Below, piece after piece: positions 29,980-39,248 of a stretch of 64,000 bases of DNA (its first letter is position 1; each line of letters opens with the position of its first letter). The translations under genes and the position numbers were made by a program. The notes beneath the pieces are model-generated. The model had not been told where the DNA came from. It ran no database searches and saw only the letters and a program-made list of their open reading frames with translations. Where the stretch lies: positions 1 through 64,000 of the forward strand of contig JAHJEO010000019.1 of the NCBI GenBank assembly GCA_018825305.1, in the 5' to 3' direction. This DNA comes from Gammaproteobacteria bacterium. GTDB lineage: Bacteria; Pseudomonadota; Gammaproteobacteria; Burkholderiales; Rhodocyclaceae.

Positions 29980-32706
29980 TCAGTCGTGCTTGGTTTCCAC
30001 CATCTGCAGCGGTTCGCTGGCGACGGCCACCACGGGCTTCGGCTTGCGGCCCAGTTGCGGCTGCGGCACGACGATGGGTTCGGCGGCGCGCTGGGCCGGG
30101 GCGGTTTCGATCAGCACCAGACCGGCCTGTTCGAGCGATGCCGACATATCCACCACCGGCGCAACAGGGGCGGCTGTGATGGCCGGGGCGGCGGCCGGTG
30201 CGGAAATTGCCACCGGTGCTGCTTCAACCACCGGTAGCGGCGCCGGTTCTTCAATCACTTCCGGAACTGGTTCGCTCGGGGGCGGGGCCAGCACGGCGCT
30301 GACTGCGGGTGCCTCGACCGGGGCCGGCGCCGGAGCTACGGCAAAAGTCGGCGGTGGCGTCACGGCGATGGCAGGTTCCACCGCGACTTCGGCCGGCGCT
30401 TGCGGCGCAACATCCACCACAGTCTCGATCACTGCCAGGGTTGGCGCCGTTGCGATTTCGGGCGAAGGCGTTTCAACCATCGCGACCACTGCAGCGGCAT
30501 CCGCCGGTGCGGTGCTGCCGGTAGCCTCGTCCGGTCGGCGCTCGCCGCGACCACGGCCGCCGCGACCACGACGGCGACGGTTATCGCTCTGGCCTTCGCC
30601 GGGTGCCGCTGCCGCATCGGCGGGCGGGGTCGTCAGTACGGGGGCTGCTTCCGTCGCTGCTGCGACTGGTGCCGCGTCGGGACGCTGCGACTGGCCACCG
30701 CGCTCGCCGCGTTCCTTGCGCTCGCCACGCTGGCGACGACGGTTGTCGCTCTGGCCTTCGCCGCCTTCGGACGCGGGTTCACGCTTCGGCTGCTGCGTGC
30801 GCGGTTCGTTGCGCTCGCCGCCGCTACGGCCCGACTTCTCTTCGCGGCCTTCGCGGTTGTCGCGGCCACCGCGGTCGCGATTGTTGCGACCGCCACGATC
30901 ACGATTGTTGCGGTCACGGTCGCCGCCACGGTCGCGGCGGACCGGTTTGCTTTCGGCCTTTGGTGCAGCCGCGGGTTCTTCCTGCGAGCCACCGGTGAAG
31001 AAGGCGACAATGCGTGAGAACAGGCCGGGGCCGGCCTCCGCCTTGGCCATTGGTGCCACCTTGGGTTCGACGACGGGCGCCGGCTGGTCCGGGGTGATGC
31101 CCTTGACGGCGGCTTCCTGCTTGGCTGCCTTGCCTTCGGTTTGCGCCGATGGCGGCTGGTAGGTGTTTTCCTCGGAAGCCTTCTCCGCCTTTTCCACCAT
31201 CTGGTAGCTCGCCAGGGTGATGCCTTCCTGGTTGAGCTGGTCGTGGCGCAGGCGAACGATCTCGTGCTGCGGCGTTTCGAGGTGGCGGTTGGGGATGATC
31301 ATCAGGTTGATGCGGTGGCGCACCTCGATCTTGGCGATATCGACCCGTTTCTCGTTGAGCAGGAAGGTGCCGACATCGACCGGAACCTGGCAGTGCAGCG
31401 CACCGGTGTTCTCCTTCATCGACTCCTCTTCGAGGATGCGCAGGATGTGCAGCGCCGCCGACTCGGTGGAGCGGATATGGCCAGTGCCGGTACAGCGCGG
31501 GCAGGTGATGTAGCTGGTTTCGGCAAGCGCCGGACGCAGGCGTTGACGCGACAGTTCGAGCAGGCCGAAGCGCGAGATCTTGCCGGTCTGGACGCGGGCG
31601 CGGTCAAAATGCAGGGCGTCGCGCAGGCGGTTCTCGACCTCGCGCTGGTTCTTGCTCGACTCCATGTCGATGAAGTCGATGACGATGAGGCCGCCGAGGT
31701 CGCGCAGGCGCAACTGGCGGGCGATCTCGTCGGCGGCTTCGCAGTTGGTGCGAAACGCCGTTTCCTCGATATCCGAGCCCTTGGTGGCGCGGCCGGAGTT
31801 GACGTCGACCGAGACCAGGGCCTCGGTATGGTCGATGACGATGGCGCCGCCGGAGGGCAGGGTGACCTGGCGGGAGTACGCCGACTCGATCTGGTGTTCG
31901 ATCTGGAAGCGCGAGAACAGCGGCACATCGTCGTGGTAGCGCTTGACGCGGGCGACGTTGCCCGGCATCACATGGGCCATGAACTGCTGTGCCTGCTCGA
32001 AGACATCATCGGTGTCGATCAGGATCTCGCCGATTTCGGCGTGAAAGTAATCGCGGATGGCGCGGATGACCAGGCTCGATTCCTGGTAGATCAGGAAAGC
32101 GCCGCTCTGGCCCTTGGCCGCACCCTCGATGGCGGTCCACAACTGCATCAGGTAGTTGAGGTCCCACTGCAGTTCTTCGGCATTGCGGCCGATGCCGGCG
32201 GTGCGGGCGATCAGGCTTGTGCCGTTGGGAACATCGAGCTGATCCATGACCTCGCGCAGTTCCTGTCGCTCGTCGCCCTCGACGCGGCGCGAAACGCCGC
32301 CGCCACGCGGGTTGTTCGGCATCAGCACCAGATAGCGACCGGCGAGGCTGACGAAGGTCGTCAATGCGGCGCCCTTGTTGCCTCGCTCGTCCTTCTCGAC
32401 CTGGACAATGAGTTCCTGGCCGGTAGAGAGGACGTCCTGGATACGCGCCTTGCCGGCTTCGACGCCGGACTTGAAGTAGCTGCGCGAGATTTCCTTGAAC
32501 GGCAGGAAGCCGTGGCGCTCGGCGCCGTAATCGACGAAGGCGGCTTCGAGGCTCGGCTCGATGCGGGTGATGACCGCCTTGTAGATGTTGCTCTTGCGTT
32601 GTTCCTTCGAGGCCGATTCGATGTCGAGGTCGATCAGTTTCTGACCATCGACGATCGCGACGCGGAGTTCCTCGGCTTGCGTCGCATTGAACAGCATGCG
32701 TTTCAT
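29980..32706 (-). CDS. rne: ribonuclease E
   Basis: The 908-residue protein begins MKRMLFNATQAEELRVAIVDGQ. An S1 RNA-binding domain lies at about 40-125, the RNase H-like and DNase I-like catalytic region contains IVIDFIDMESSKNQ, and the zinc-link Cys pair is CPRCTGTGH. The C-terminal ~400 residues are disordered: Arg/Gly/Asp/Asn-rich stretches (for example DRGGRNNRDRGGRDN) and an Ala/Pro/Val-rich tail that would scaffold the degradosome. Minus-strand ATG 32706 has GGGAGC upstream and matches the conserved N-terminus. A degenerate repeat copy encodes VTPPPTF in the tail. It initiates decay and processing of most RNAs. Confidence 0.96.
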   Translation of the reverse strand: MKRMLFNATQAEELRVAIVDGQKLIDLDIESASKEQRKSNIYKAVITRIEPSLEAAFVDYGAERHGFLPFKEISRSYFKSGVEAGKARIQDVLSTGQELIVQVEKDERGNKGAALTTFVSLAGRYLVLMPNNPRGGGVSRRVEGDERQELREVMDQLDVPNGTSLIARTAGIGRNAEELQWDLNYLMQLWTAIEGAAKGQSGAFLIYQESSLVIRAIRDYFHAEIGEILIDTDDVFEQAQQFMAHVMPGNVARVKRYHDDVPLFSRFQIEHQIESAYSRQVTLPSGGAIVIDHTEALVSVDVNSGRATKGSDIEETAFRTNCEAADEIARQLRLRDLGGLIVIDFIDMESSKNQREVENRLRDALHFDRARVQTGKISRFGLLELSRQRLRPALAETSYITCPRCTGTGHIRSTESAALHILRILEEESMKENTGALHCQVPVDVGTFLLNEKRVDIAKIEVRHRINLMIIPNRHLETPQHEIVRLRHDQLNQEGITLASYQMVEKAEKASEENTYQPPSAQTEGKAAKQEAAVKGITPDQPAPVVEPKVAPMAKAEAGPGLFSRIVAFFTGGSQEEPAAAPKAESKPVRRDRGGDRDRNNRDRGGRNNRDRGGRDNREGREEKSGRSGGERNEPRTQQPKREPASEGGEGQSDNRRRQRGERKERGERGGQSQRPDAAPVAAATEAAPVLTTPPADAAAAPGEGQSDNRRRRGRGGRGRGERRPDEATGSTAPADAAAVVAMVETPSPEIATAPTLAVIETVVDVAPQAPAEVAVEPAIAVTPPPTFAVAPAPAPVEAPAVSAVLAPPPSEPVPEVIEEPAPLPVVEAAPVAISAPAAAPAITAAPVAPVVDMSASLEQAGLVLIETAPAQRAAEPIVVPQPQLGRKPKPVVAVASEPLQMVETKHD
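30343..30365 (+). repeat. degenerate repeat copy 4 (in rne)
   Basis: AAAAGTCGGCGGTGGCG followed by TC and ACGG; one mismatch in the core. It is antisense to rne and encodes VTPPPTF within its disordered tail. It may be chance similarity in an Ala/Pro-rich region. Confidence 0.45.
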
Positions 32707-33137
32707 GTGTGCTCCCGCGCGCAACGCAGGACGCGACACACCGCGCGCCGCTCCACCGGTCAGGCGGGGCGGCGGACTATGTCAGGTTGGGGTGAATGAA
32801 GCCATCGGCTTTGGGGTTCGATGCAACCGGTTGTCGGGTATGTCGTTTCAGGCGGCGTCGCGCTCAGCAGGCTGTTTCGCGGCGCCGCACGGTTTTCTGC
32901 AAGTGCGCGCAATCAAGTACTATCGCTTCTTCGGGCGAGCGAGATACCCTTTTGGGTCGCTGGAGGGGTCGGCGATAACGAATCAAGCCGCTTTTTCCGT
33001 CCAATGCCCTCCGCAAGATATCTGTCGAAACAGTCTGTGCGGGAAAGGCAACGTCCCGGGAAGACGCCACCGGCGCCACTTCGGGCCGCCGGGCACGCCG
33101 TCGCGGGACGGCAAACCGGAACCCAGTATAGTTGAAA
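32707..33137. promoter_or_regulatory. long rne leader / divergent rne-rluC promoter region
   Basis: About 430 bases without a supported gene lie between the divergent rne and rluC genes. Reading frames on the plus strand here are short and unconvincing. RNase E is known in E. coli to be autoregulated through a long 5' leader, and this gap is of similar size. On the minus strand TATACT (33125-33130) with TCTTAA 16 bases upstream is a possible promoter that would give a leader of roughly 410 bases. On the plus strand TATAGT (33127-33132) lies just before the rluC ATG. Confidence 0.4.
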
Positions 33138-34100
33138 ATGAATGAGTTAAGAAAAGATTCGGCGACGTTGCTCGAAGTCGGCGAGGAGTCCGCCGGGCAG
33201 CGTATCGACAACTTCCTGCTGCGCCTGGCCAAGGGTGTGCCCAAGAGCCACGTCTATCGGATTCTCCGCAGCGGCGAGGTCCGGGTGAACAAGGGTCGAA
33301 TCGCTGCGGAGTACCGGTTGCGCGAGGGGGATGTGGTGCGGGTACCGCCGATCCGGGTGGCAGAAAGGGCCGCCGCACCAGCGGTACCCGCCCGCGACTT
33401 CTGCATCGCCCACGAGGACGATGCCCTCATGGTCATCGACAAGCCGGCCGGCGTCGCCGTCCACGGTGGCAGCGGGGTGAGTTTTGGCGTGATCGAGCAG
33501 CTGCGCCGTGCCCGGCCGCAGGCCAAGCTGCTGGAACTGGCCCACCGGCTCGACCGCGAGACCTCCGGGTTGCTGATGGTGGCGAAGAAGCGCTCGGCGC
33601 TGACCCGGCTCCATGACATGTTCCGCGACGGCAAGATCGCCAAGCGCTACCTGGCGCTGGTCCGGGGGCGCTGGATGAATCCGACCCAGCATGTCCGGCT
33701 GCCGCTCCACAAGTACCTGACGGAGGAGGGCGAGCGTCGCGTTGCGGTGTCGCGCGAGGGCAAGGACGCGCACAGCATCGTGCGGCTGGTGGCGCGCTGG
33801 CAGAACTTCAGCCTGGTCGAGGTCGAACTCAAGACCGGTCGTACCCACCAGATCCGGGTGCATCTGGCGCATCTGGGCTTTCCCATCGCCGGAGACGACA
33901 AATACGGCGACTTTCCGCTCAACAAGGACTTGCAAAAGGCCGGCCTCAAACGCATGTTCCTCCACGCGGCTCGTCTGAAACTAGACCATCCGATAAGCGG
34001 CGAACTGCTGGAACTCGAGGCGCCGCTGCCGCCGGAGTTGCAGAATTTCCTGAAACGGCTGGATGCCAATGAAGCACGGGACCATGGCCAAACGCTTTGA
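33138..34100 (+). CDS. rluC: 23S rRNA pseudouridine synthase C
   Basis: The 320-residue RluA-family pseudouridine synthase has an S4 RNA-binding domain at about 20-80 and the catalytic motif AHRLDRETSG with Asp139. The GRTHQIRVHLAHLGFPIAGD and KYGD segments are typical. In E. coli RluC modifies 23S rRNA positions 955, 2504 and 2580; the divergent placement next to rne is also the classical position of rluC. The ATG at 33138 is preferred over a TTG two codons upstream. It overlaps the following phosphatase gene by 17 bases, suggesting one transcript. Confidence 0.93.
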   Translation: MNELRKDSATLLEVGEESAGQRIDNFLLRLAKGVPKSHVYRILRSGEVRVNKGRIAAEYRLREGDVVRVPPIRVAERAAAPAVPARDFCIAHEDDALMVIDKPAGVAVHGGSGVSFGVIEQLRRARPQAKLLELAHRLDRETSGLLMVAKKRSALTRLHDMFRDGKIAKRYLALVRGRWMNPTQHVRLPLHKYLTEEGERRVAVSREGKDAHSIVRLVARWQNFSLVEVELKTGRTHQIRVHLAHLGFPIAGDDKYGDFPLNKDLQKAGLKRMFLHAARLKLDHPISGELLELEAPLPPELQNFLKRLDANEARDHGQTL

Positions 34101-34740
34101 ACTGATCGTTTTCGACTGGGACGGCACGCTGATGGATTCAGCGGCTGCCATCGTGGCTTCCATCCAGGCCGCCGCCCGCGACCTCGGCCTGGCGCCGCCG
34201 TCCGAGGATCGCGCGCGCCACGTCATCGGACTGGGCCTCGGCGAGGCGCTGCGCCATGCCCTGCCGGAACTGGCCGAGGCGCGCCATGAGGAACTCGCCG
34301 ACCGCTACCGCCACCACTACCTGGCGCAGGACCATGAGCTGGCGCTGTTCGAGGGTGCGGCGGGCTTGGTGCAGGCGCTGGGCGAGGCCGGCCACCTGCT
34401 GGCCATCGCCACCGGAAAGTCGCGCAAGGGACTGGATCGCGCCCTCGGCCAGAGTGGCCTGGGCGCCCTGTTCCAGGCGACGCGCTGCGCCGACGAGTGC
34501 CACTCCAAGCCGCATCCGCAGATGCTGGAGGAACTGATGGATGAATTCGGCGTGAGCCCTGCAACCACGCTGATGATCGGTGATACCACCCACGACCTGC
34601 TGATGGCGAAAAATGCCGGCACCGGCGCGGTCGGCGTTGCCTATGGCGCCCATCCGCCTGCAGTGCTGGCAGCCGAGGCGCCGCTGCATCTGGCAATGAA
34701 CATAGAGGATTTGCGCCGGTGGCTGGACGCGAACGGCTGA
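34084..34740 (+). CDS. HAD-superfamily phosphatase (phosphoglycolate phosphatase-like)
   Basis: The 218-residue HAD hydrolase has nucleophile Asp11 and acid Asp13 in FDWDGTLMDS, motif II in AIATGKSRKG, motif III Lys in HSKPHPQMLEEL and motif IV in LMIGDTTHDLLMAKNAG. The helical cap type matches phosphoglycolate phosphatase or pyrophosphatase PpaX relatives. The substrate is not certain. It overlaps rluC upstream and the Rieske gene downstream (GTG at 34719), so it is the second gene of a tightly packed operon. The ATG at 34084 is preferred over the ATG at 34063. Confidence 0.87.
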   Translation: MAKRFELIVFDWDGTLMDSAAAIVASIQAAARDLGLAPPSEDRARHVIGLGLGEALRHALPELAEARHEELADRYRHHYLAQDHELALFEGAAGLVQALGEAGHLLAIATGKSRKGLDRALGQSGLGALFQATRCADECHSKPHPQMLEELMDEFGVSPATTLMIGDTTHDLLMAKNAGTGAVGVAYGAHPPAVLAAEAPLHLAMNIEDLRRWLDANG

Positions 34741-35090
34741 TCTGCGCCAGCGATGAACTCGTCGACGGCGGGCCTGGCGTGCGCTTCGAGGTGGATGCAC
34801 CACCCGAAGAAAAAGTCGGCTCCGGCGGGACGGCGCTTGCCGCCTTCGTGGTGCGGCATCAGGGGCGCGTGCATGCCTATTTGAACCGCTGCGGCCATAT
34901 TCCTGTCGAACTCGACTGGCAGCATGGCCAGTTCTTCGACAGCGCCGGCTTATACTTGATTTGCGCCACCCATGGCGCGCTCTATGATCCGGCTTCTGGG
35001 CGCTGCGTCGGCGGTCGCTGCAACGGCCGGGGACTGACGGCACTGGAAGTGACGGAGCGTGCGGGAACGGTGTATCTACTGGAAGGATGA
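34719..35090 (+). CDS. small Rieske [2Fe-2S] protein
   Basis: The 123-residue single-domain Rieske protein has the cluster ligands Cys58-x-His60 (NRCGHIP) and Cys82-x-x-His85 (CATHGALYDP). Such proteins act as ferredoxins; no oxygenase partner is nearby. The GTG start overlaps the phosphatase gene by 22 bases and the stop overlaps sppA by 4 bases, so it is embedded in an operon. Residues 32-38 (KVGSGGT) come from a degenerate copy of the dispersed repeat, in a loop before the cluster domain. The electron-transfer partner is unknown. Confidence 0.87.
   Translation: MAGRERLICASDELVDGGPGVRFEVDAPPEEKVGSGGTALAAFVVRHQGRVHAYLNRCGHIPVELDWQHGQFFDSAGLYLICATHGALYDPASGRCVGGRCNGRGLTALEVTERAGTVYLLEG
34810..34833 (+). 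repeat. degenerate repeat copy 5 (in Rieske gene)
   Basis: AAAAAGTCGGCTCCGGCG followed by GG and ACGG; two mismatches in the core. It is read as KVGSGGT, close to the KVGAGGT of parC. Confidence 0.65.
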
Positions 35091-36037
35091 ACGTGTCGGA
35101 ACCGAACGAAACGAACTGGGATCGCAAGATCATCGAAAAAATTGCGCTCGAAGGCATTGCCGAGCAGCGTCGCAGCCGGCGCTGGGGAATTTTCTTCAAG
35201 CTGCTGGGCTTCGCCTATGTGACCGTGTTGCTGGTCATGCTGGTGGACTGGGGCGACTCGGCAGACCTCGCCGACGGCAAGAAGACCACGGCGCTGGTCG
35301 ATCTGTCCGGCGTGATCCAGGCCAAGGGTGACGCCAACGCCGAGAATGTCATCAGCGCACTGCAGGCAGCCTTCAAGTCAAAACACACGGCCGGCGTGGT
35401 GCTGCGCATCAACAGCCCGGGCGGCAGCCCGGTGCAGGCCGGCATGATCAACGACGAGATTCGCCGCCTGCGCACGGCACATCCCGAAGTGCCACTGTAT
35501 GCGGTGGTCGAGGACGTCTGCGCCTCCGGCGGCTATTACATCGCCGCCGCGGCCGACAAGATCTATGTCGACAAGGCCAGCATCGTCGGCTCGATCGGGG
35601 TGCTGATGGACGGTTTTGGCTTCACCGGCACCATGGACAAGCTGGGCGTCGAACGGCGACTGCTGACTGCAGGCCAGAACAAGGGTTTTCTCGACCCGTT
35701 CTCGGCACAGAACAGCGAACACAAGGCCCATGCCCAGGACATGCTCGACGACATTCACCACCAGTTCATCGAAGTCGTGCGCAAGGGACGCGGCAAGCGC
35801 CTCAAGGAAACCCCGGACATGTTCTCGGGCCTGATGTGGACGGGTGCCAAGAGCATCGAACTGGGCCTGGCCGACGGCTACGGCACACTGGAGTCGGTAG
35901 CGCGCGACGTGCTCAAGGCGGAGGACATCCGCGACTACACGATCAAGTCGAACTTCGCCGAAAAATTCGCCAAGCGCCTGGGTGCCGACATGGCGGAAGG
36001 CGCGGCGAGCGCGGTGTCGAACTTCAGCCTGCGCTGA
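35087..36037 (+). CDS. sppA: signal peptide peptidase SppA-like (S49 family)
   Basis: The 316-residue inner-membrane serine peptidase of the short SppA type has a membrane helix at about 36-54. The catalytic dyad is Ser147 (DVCASGGYYIA) and Lys199 (AGQNKGFLDPF). The INSPGGSPVQ segment at 109-118 forms the oxyanion region. It degrades leftover signal peptides or other membrane-associated peptides. It overlaps the Rieske stop by 4 bases and its own 3' end overlaps the 3' end of the convergent methylase gene by 14 bases. Confidence 0.92.
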   Translation: MNVSEPNETNWDRKIIEKIALEGIAEQRRSRRWGIFFKLLGFAYVTVLLVMLVDWGDSADLADGKKTTALVDLSGVIQAKGDANAENVISALQAAFKSKHTAGVVLRINSPGGSPVQAGMINDEIRRLRTAHPEVPLYAVVEDVCASGGYYIAAAADKIYVDKASIVGSIGVLMDGFGFTGTMDKLGVERRLLTAGQNKGFLDPFSAQNSEHKAHAQDMLDDIHHQFIEVVRKGRGKRLKETPDMFSGLMWTGAKSIELGLADGYGTLESVARDVLKAEDIRDYTIKSNFAEKFAKRLGADMAEGAASAVSNFSLR

Positions 36038-36737
36038 GGAAGAGGAATACGGTCGGGCGCTTGTCGAGATCGGGCCGCCCAACCCTGCGCCAGTCGGCGA
36101 TGTTCCGCGTCCGGACCGTTTCCGTGGGCAGGGACAGGTCGCTGGCGACACATAGCAGCGTCTGCGGTCGGCAGACCGCGAGCAGGGCATCGAACATCGC
36201 GGCGTTGCGATAGGGCGTCTCGATGAAAAGCTGGGTCTGGGACAGATTTTTCGATTCCCGCTCCAGTTCGGCGATGCGGCGGCTGCGCTCGGGCTCGCGT
36301 GCCGGCAGGTAGCCGTGGAAGGCGAAGCGCTGGCCGTCGAGCCCCGAGGCCATCAGGGCGAGCAGCAGGGAGGACGGGCCAACCAGCGGCCGCACGCAAA
36401 TACCAATCTGGTGGGCGCGCCGCACCAACAGGGCGCCGGGGTCTGCCACGCCGGGACAGCCAGCCTCGGACATCAGGCCAAGATCATGGCCGTCGCGCAG
36501 TGGCGCCAGCAAATGTTCGATGTCCGCCGCCGCAGGCTTTTCCGGCAATTGCTCGATGGCCAGCTCGCGTAGCGGCAGGGGATGGTCGAGGCGCTTCAGT
36601 TCGGCTCGTGCACTCTTGGCGTTCTCGACAGCAAAATGGCGCAGGCCGCAGGCAATGTCGCGACTGGCCTGCGGCAGGTAGCTCGGCCAGGAAACGTCAC
36701 CCAAGGCGACGGGAATCAGGTAAAGGGTCGCCGCCAT
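36024..36737 (-). CDS. tetrapyrrole-methylase-fold SAM methyltransferase (RsmI relative)
   Basis: The 237-residue protein has the fold shared by RsmI and cobalamin/siroheme methylases. Landmarks are LYLIPVALGD at the N-terminus, GLMSEAGCPGVADPG, VGPSSLLLALMASGLDGQRFAFHGYLP and QLFIETPYRN. It resembles the small RsmI paralogs of proteobacteria, for which the target is not clear. It lies 21 bases after maf on the same strand, so the two likely form a unit. The 3' end overlaps sppA tail to tail. Confidence 0.85.
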   Translation of the reverse strand: MAATLYLIPVALGDVSWPSYLPQASRDIACGLRHFAVENAKSARAELKRLDHPLPLRELAIEQLPEKPAAADIEHLLAPLRDGHDLGLMSEAGCPGVADPGALLVRRAHQIGICVRPLVGPSSLLLALMASGLDGQRFAFHGYLPAREPERSRRIAELERESKNLSQTQLFIETPYRNAAMFDALLAVCRPQTLLCVASDLSLPTETVRTRNIADWRRVGRPDLDKRPTVFLFLSAG

Positions 36738-36758
36738 CGGGGCAGGGTCAGGGCAGAA

Positions 36759-37346
36759 TCAGGGCAGTTGAGCGCCCTCGGCCCGCAGCATCTCGGCCAG
36801 GGCGATCAGCGGCAGGCCGACCAGGGCATTCGGATCATCCCCGCGCAGGTATTCCAGCAGAGCAATGCCCAACCCCTCGGATCGCGCCGAACCGGCGCAA
36901 TTGAGGGCGTCCTCCTTGTCCAGATAGCGCTGGATTTCGGCGTCGGACAGTTCGCGAAAACGCACCTCGGTGGGAATGCCTCGAACGTGCGTTCGGCCAG
37001 TTGCCGTATTGAGCAAGCACAATCCGGTATGGAAAATCACCGCTTTTCCACTCATTGATCGCAACTGGATGCGGGCATTATCCTGCGTCCCTGGCTTGCC
37101 GAAACGTTGCGATCCGCCTGCCAGGTAGGCAACCTGGTCGGAACCAATGATCAGTGCGTCGGGAAACTGCCCGGCGACGGCGCGGGCCTTGGCCTCGGCC
37201 AGGCGTTCGGCGGTAGCTACGGGAGGTTCTCCGGGAAACGGGGTTTCATCGGTTTCCGGGGAGACGATTTCGAAGGGGAGTTGCAGGCGGCCAAGCAACT
37301 CGCGGCGATAGGGCGAGGTCGAGGCCAGGACTAGTTTGGCAGGCAT
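36759..37346 (-). CDS. Maf-family nucleotide pyrophosphatase (YceF-like)
   Basis: The 195-residue Maf protein starts [21 protein letters not shown], with the conserved S-x-SPxR segment, followed by [10 protein letters not shown] and the [10 protein letters not shown] motif with catalytic Asp. YceF-type Maf enzymes hydrolyse 7-methyl-GTP to the monophosphate and so clear modified nucleotides. The location beside yceD and rpmF supports YceF over YhdE. An in-frame extension to 37385 would run toward yceD and is rejected. Divergent from yceD with a short gap of 48 bases. Confidence 0.9.
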   Translation of the reverse strand: MPAKLVLASTSPYRRELLGRLQLPFEIVSPETDETPFPGEPPVATAERLAEAKARAVAGQFPDALIIGSDQVAYLAGGSQRFGKPGTQDNARIQLRSMSGKAVIFHTGLCLLNTATGRTHVRGIPTEVRFRELSDAEIQRYLDKEDALNCAGSARSEGLGIALLEYLRGDDPNALVGLPLIALAEMLRAEGAQLP

Positions 37347-37394
37347 GCGTTTGTTTTGACTCGCAAAGAGGCGGCATGATAACATTCGCCGTTT

Positions 37395-37940
37395 ATGTTG
37401 CGCCAGACGAACAGCCCGACCGATCTAAGCCAGACGGTGATCGACAGCCTGGAGTTTTCCCGCCAGGGCCGGATTATGAGCGGAGAAGTCGCGGTCGCCG
37501 CACTTGATCGCCTTGCCGATGTTGTGGTTGATTCCGCCGGGATTCTGCAGATCGTTTTGCGCGGCTTGCCCGGAGAGCAGCGGCAGGATGGCAAGGCCGG
37601 TTTGAGGTTGGAGGTTTCCGGCTGTCTGAAGTTGCGCTGTCAGCGCTGCCTGCAGGCGATGGATTATCCGCTGCAGCTGGTGAGTCGCATGCTGCTGGTG
37701 GAGGATGGCGGTTCATGGCCCGACGACGATGCCGATGGCGATGTCGCGGGTGACGAACTGGAAGATGAGTGGGACGCCATCGAGGCGAGTCGTGAGCAGT
37801 CGGTACTGGCTCTGATAGAGGATGAGGTGCTGCTGGCCTTGCCGATCGTGCCGAGACACGCAGCTTGCGGGTTGCCGGTGGCGACGGAAAACGAATACGA
37901 GCCTTCGCCGTTCGCGGTGCTGGCGAAATTGAAACAGTAA
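37395..37940 (+). CDS. yceD: YceD/DUF177 23S rRNA accumulation protein
   Basis: The 181-residue DUF177 protein has the characteristic CxxC-like Cys pair in [16 protein letters not shown], an acidic middle region ([14 protein letters not shown]) and [11 protein letters not shown] near the end. The family is needed for normal 23S rRNA levels in E. coli and plants and is nearly always followed by rpmF, as here with a 22-base gap. It opens the run yceD-rpmF-plsX-fabH-fabD-fabG-acpP-fabF. Confidence 0.92.
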   Translation: MLRQTNSPTDLSQTVIDSLEFSRQGRIMSGEVAVAALDRLADVVVDSAGILQIVLRGLPGEQRQDGKAGLRLEVSGCLKLRCQRCLQAMDYPLQLVSRMLLVEDGGSWPDDDADGDVAGDELEDEWDAIEASREQSVLALIEDEVLLALPIVPRHAACGLPVATENEYEPSPFAVLAKLKQ

Positions 37941-37962
37941 TAGAGAAGCAAGGAGTAGTGAA

Positions 37963-38142
37963 ATGGCTGTCCAGCAGAACAAGAAATCGCCCTCCAAGCG
38001 CGGCATGCATCGCGCCCACGACTTTCTGACCAACCCGCCGCTGGCTGTCGAGCCGACCACCGGCGAAGTGCATCTGCGTCATCACATCTCGCCGACCGGT
38101 GTTTACCGCGGCAAGAAGATTCTCAAGACCAAAGGCGAGTAA
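37963..38142 (+). CDS. rpmF: 50S ribosomal protein L32
   Basis: The 59-residue basic protein [20 protein letters not shown] continues to [20 protein letters not shown] and ends KKILKTKGE, a complete L32 of the cysteine-free type. AAGGAG lies 8 bases before the ATG. It sits between yceD and plsX, as in many proteobacteria. A GC-rich stem-loop with TTTT follows, which may separate ribosomal from fatty-acid gene expression. Confidence 0.97.
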   Translation: MAVQQNKKSPSKRGMHRAHDFLTNPPLAVEPTTGEVHLRHHISPTGVYRGKKILKTKGE

Positions 38143-38154
38143 GCCTTCAGAATG

Positions 38155-38190
38155 CGGCCGGCTGTGCCACCCAGGCGCCCCGGCCGTTTT
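38155..38190 (+). terminator. terminator-like hairpin after rpmF
   Basis: CGGCCGG (38155-38161) pairs with CCGGCCG (38180-38186) and is followed by TTTT. It could attenuate read-through from yceD-rpmF into plsX. Confidence 0.5.
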
Positions 38191-38210
38191 CACGAGTAGA
38201 CTTCCCTACG

Positions 38211-39236
38211 ATGGCAATCACCATCGCGGTGGACTGCATGGGCGGAGATCACGGCCCTGCGGTCACCGTGCCCGCCGTATTCGATTTCCTGCGTCGCGAG
38301 AGCGATTGCATCGCCATCCTGATTGGTCGCGAGGAGGTTCTGCGCCCGTTGCTGCAGGAGGCGGATAACGAACTCGGCCAGCGCGCGCGCATCCACCATG
38401 CCAGCGAGGTGGTCGGCATGGACGAGCCGGTCGCCAGCGCCATGCGCAACAAGAAGGACTCGTCGATGCGCGTCATGGCCGACCTGGTCAAGGCTGGCAC
38501 CGCTGACGCCGGGCTGTCGGCCGGCAATACCGGCGCGCTGATGGCGATTTCCCGCTTCGTCCTCAAGACCCTGCCCGGCATCGACCGTCCGGCCATCGCC
38601 AGCATCCTGCCCACCGCAACAGGCCACATCTACGTGCTCGACCTTGGCGCCAACGTCGACTGCCAGCCCGAACACCTGCAGCAGTTCGGCATCATGGGTT
38701 CGCTGCTGGTATCCGCGCTGGAGCACAAGCAACGTCCCTCGGTCGGCCTGCTCAATATCGGCGAGGAAGACATCAAGGGCAACGATATCGTCAAGCGTGC
38801 CGCCGAATTGCTGCGGGCCAGCGACCTGAATTTCTATGGCAACGTCGAGGGTACCGATATCTGGAAGGGTACGACCGACGTCGTGGTATGCGACGGCTTC
38901 GTCGGCAACGTCGTGCTCAAGTCGTCCGAGGGGCTGGCGCAGATGATCTATCGCGGACTCAAGGAAGAGTTTACGCGGAACATTTTCACCAAACTGGCCG
39001 CCGTGGCGGCGATGCCGGTGATCAAGGCGTTCAAGAACCGCTTCGATCACCGCGCCTACAATGGCGCCGGTCTGCTCGGTCTCAAGGGCATCGTTTTCAA
39101 GAGCCACGGTTCCGCCGACGCCTTTGCTTTCCGCTGCGCCCTGCAGCGCGCGGCCGAGGCCGCACGCGAACGGCTCCCCGAAAAGATCGCCGCGCGCATG
39201 GCCGCCGTGGCGCCAGCGCCGACTATTTGCGACTGA
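38211..39236 (+). CDS. plsX: phosphate acyltransferase PlsX
   Basis: The 341-residue PlsX converts acyl-ACP to acyl-phosphate for phospholipid synthesis. Landmarks are [44 protein letters not shown] and [16 protein letters not shown]. The C-terminus [12 protein letters not shown] derives from a degenerate copy of the dispersed repeat immediately before the stop. It is followed after 12 bases by fabH, the usual order. Confidence 0.96.
   Translation: MAITIAVDCMGGDHGPAVTVPAVFDFLRRESDCIAILIGREEVLRPLLQEADNELGQRARIHHASEVVGMDEPVASAMRNKKDSSMRVMADLVKAGTADAGLSAGNTGALMAISRFVLKTLPGIDRPAIASILPTATGHIYVLDLGANVDCQPEHLQQFGIMGSLLVSALEHKQRPSVGLLNIGEEDIKGNDIVKRAAELLRASDLNFYGNVEGTDIWKGTTDVVVCDGFVGNVVLKSSEGLAQMIYRGLKEEFTRNIFTKLAAVAAMPVIKAFKNRFDHRAYNGAGLLGLKGIVFKSHGSADAFAFRCALQRAAEAARERLPEKIAARMAAVAPAPTICD
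39205..39228 (-). repeat. degenerate repeat copy 6 (3' end of plsX)
   Basis: Minus strand reads AAATAGTCGGCGCTGGCG followed by CC and ACGG. The 13-base core is intact but the A-run is broken. It encodes VAPAPTI next to the plsX stop. Confidence 0.7.
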
Positions 39237-39248
39237 GTCCTTCCGCAC

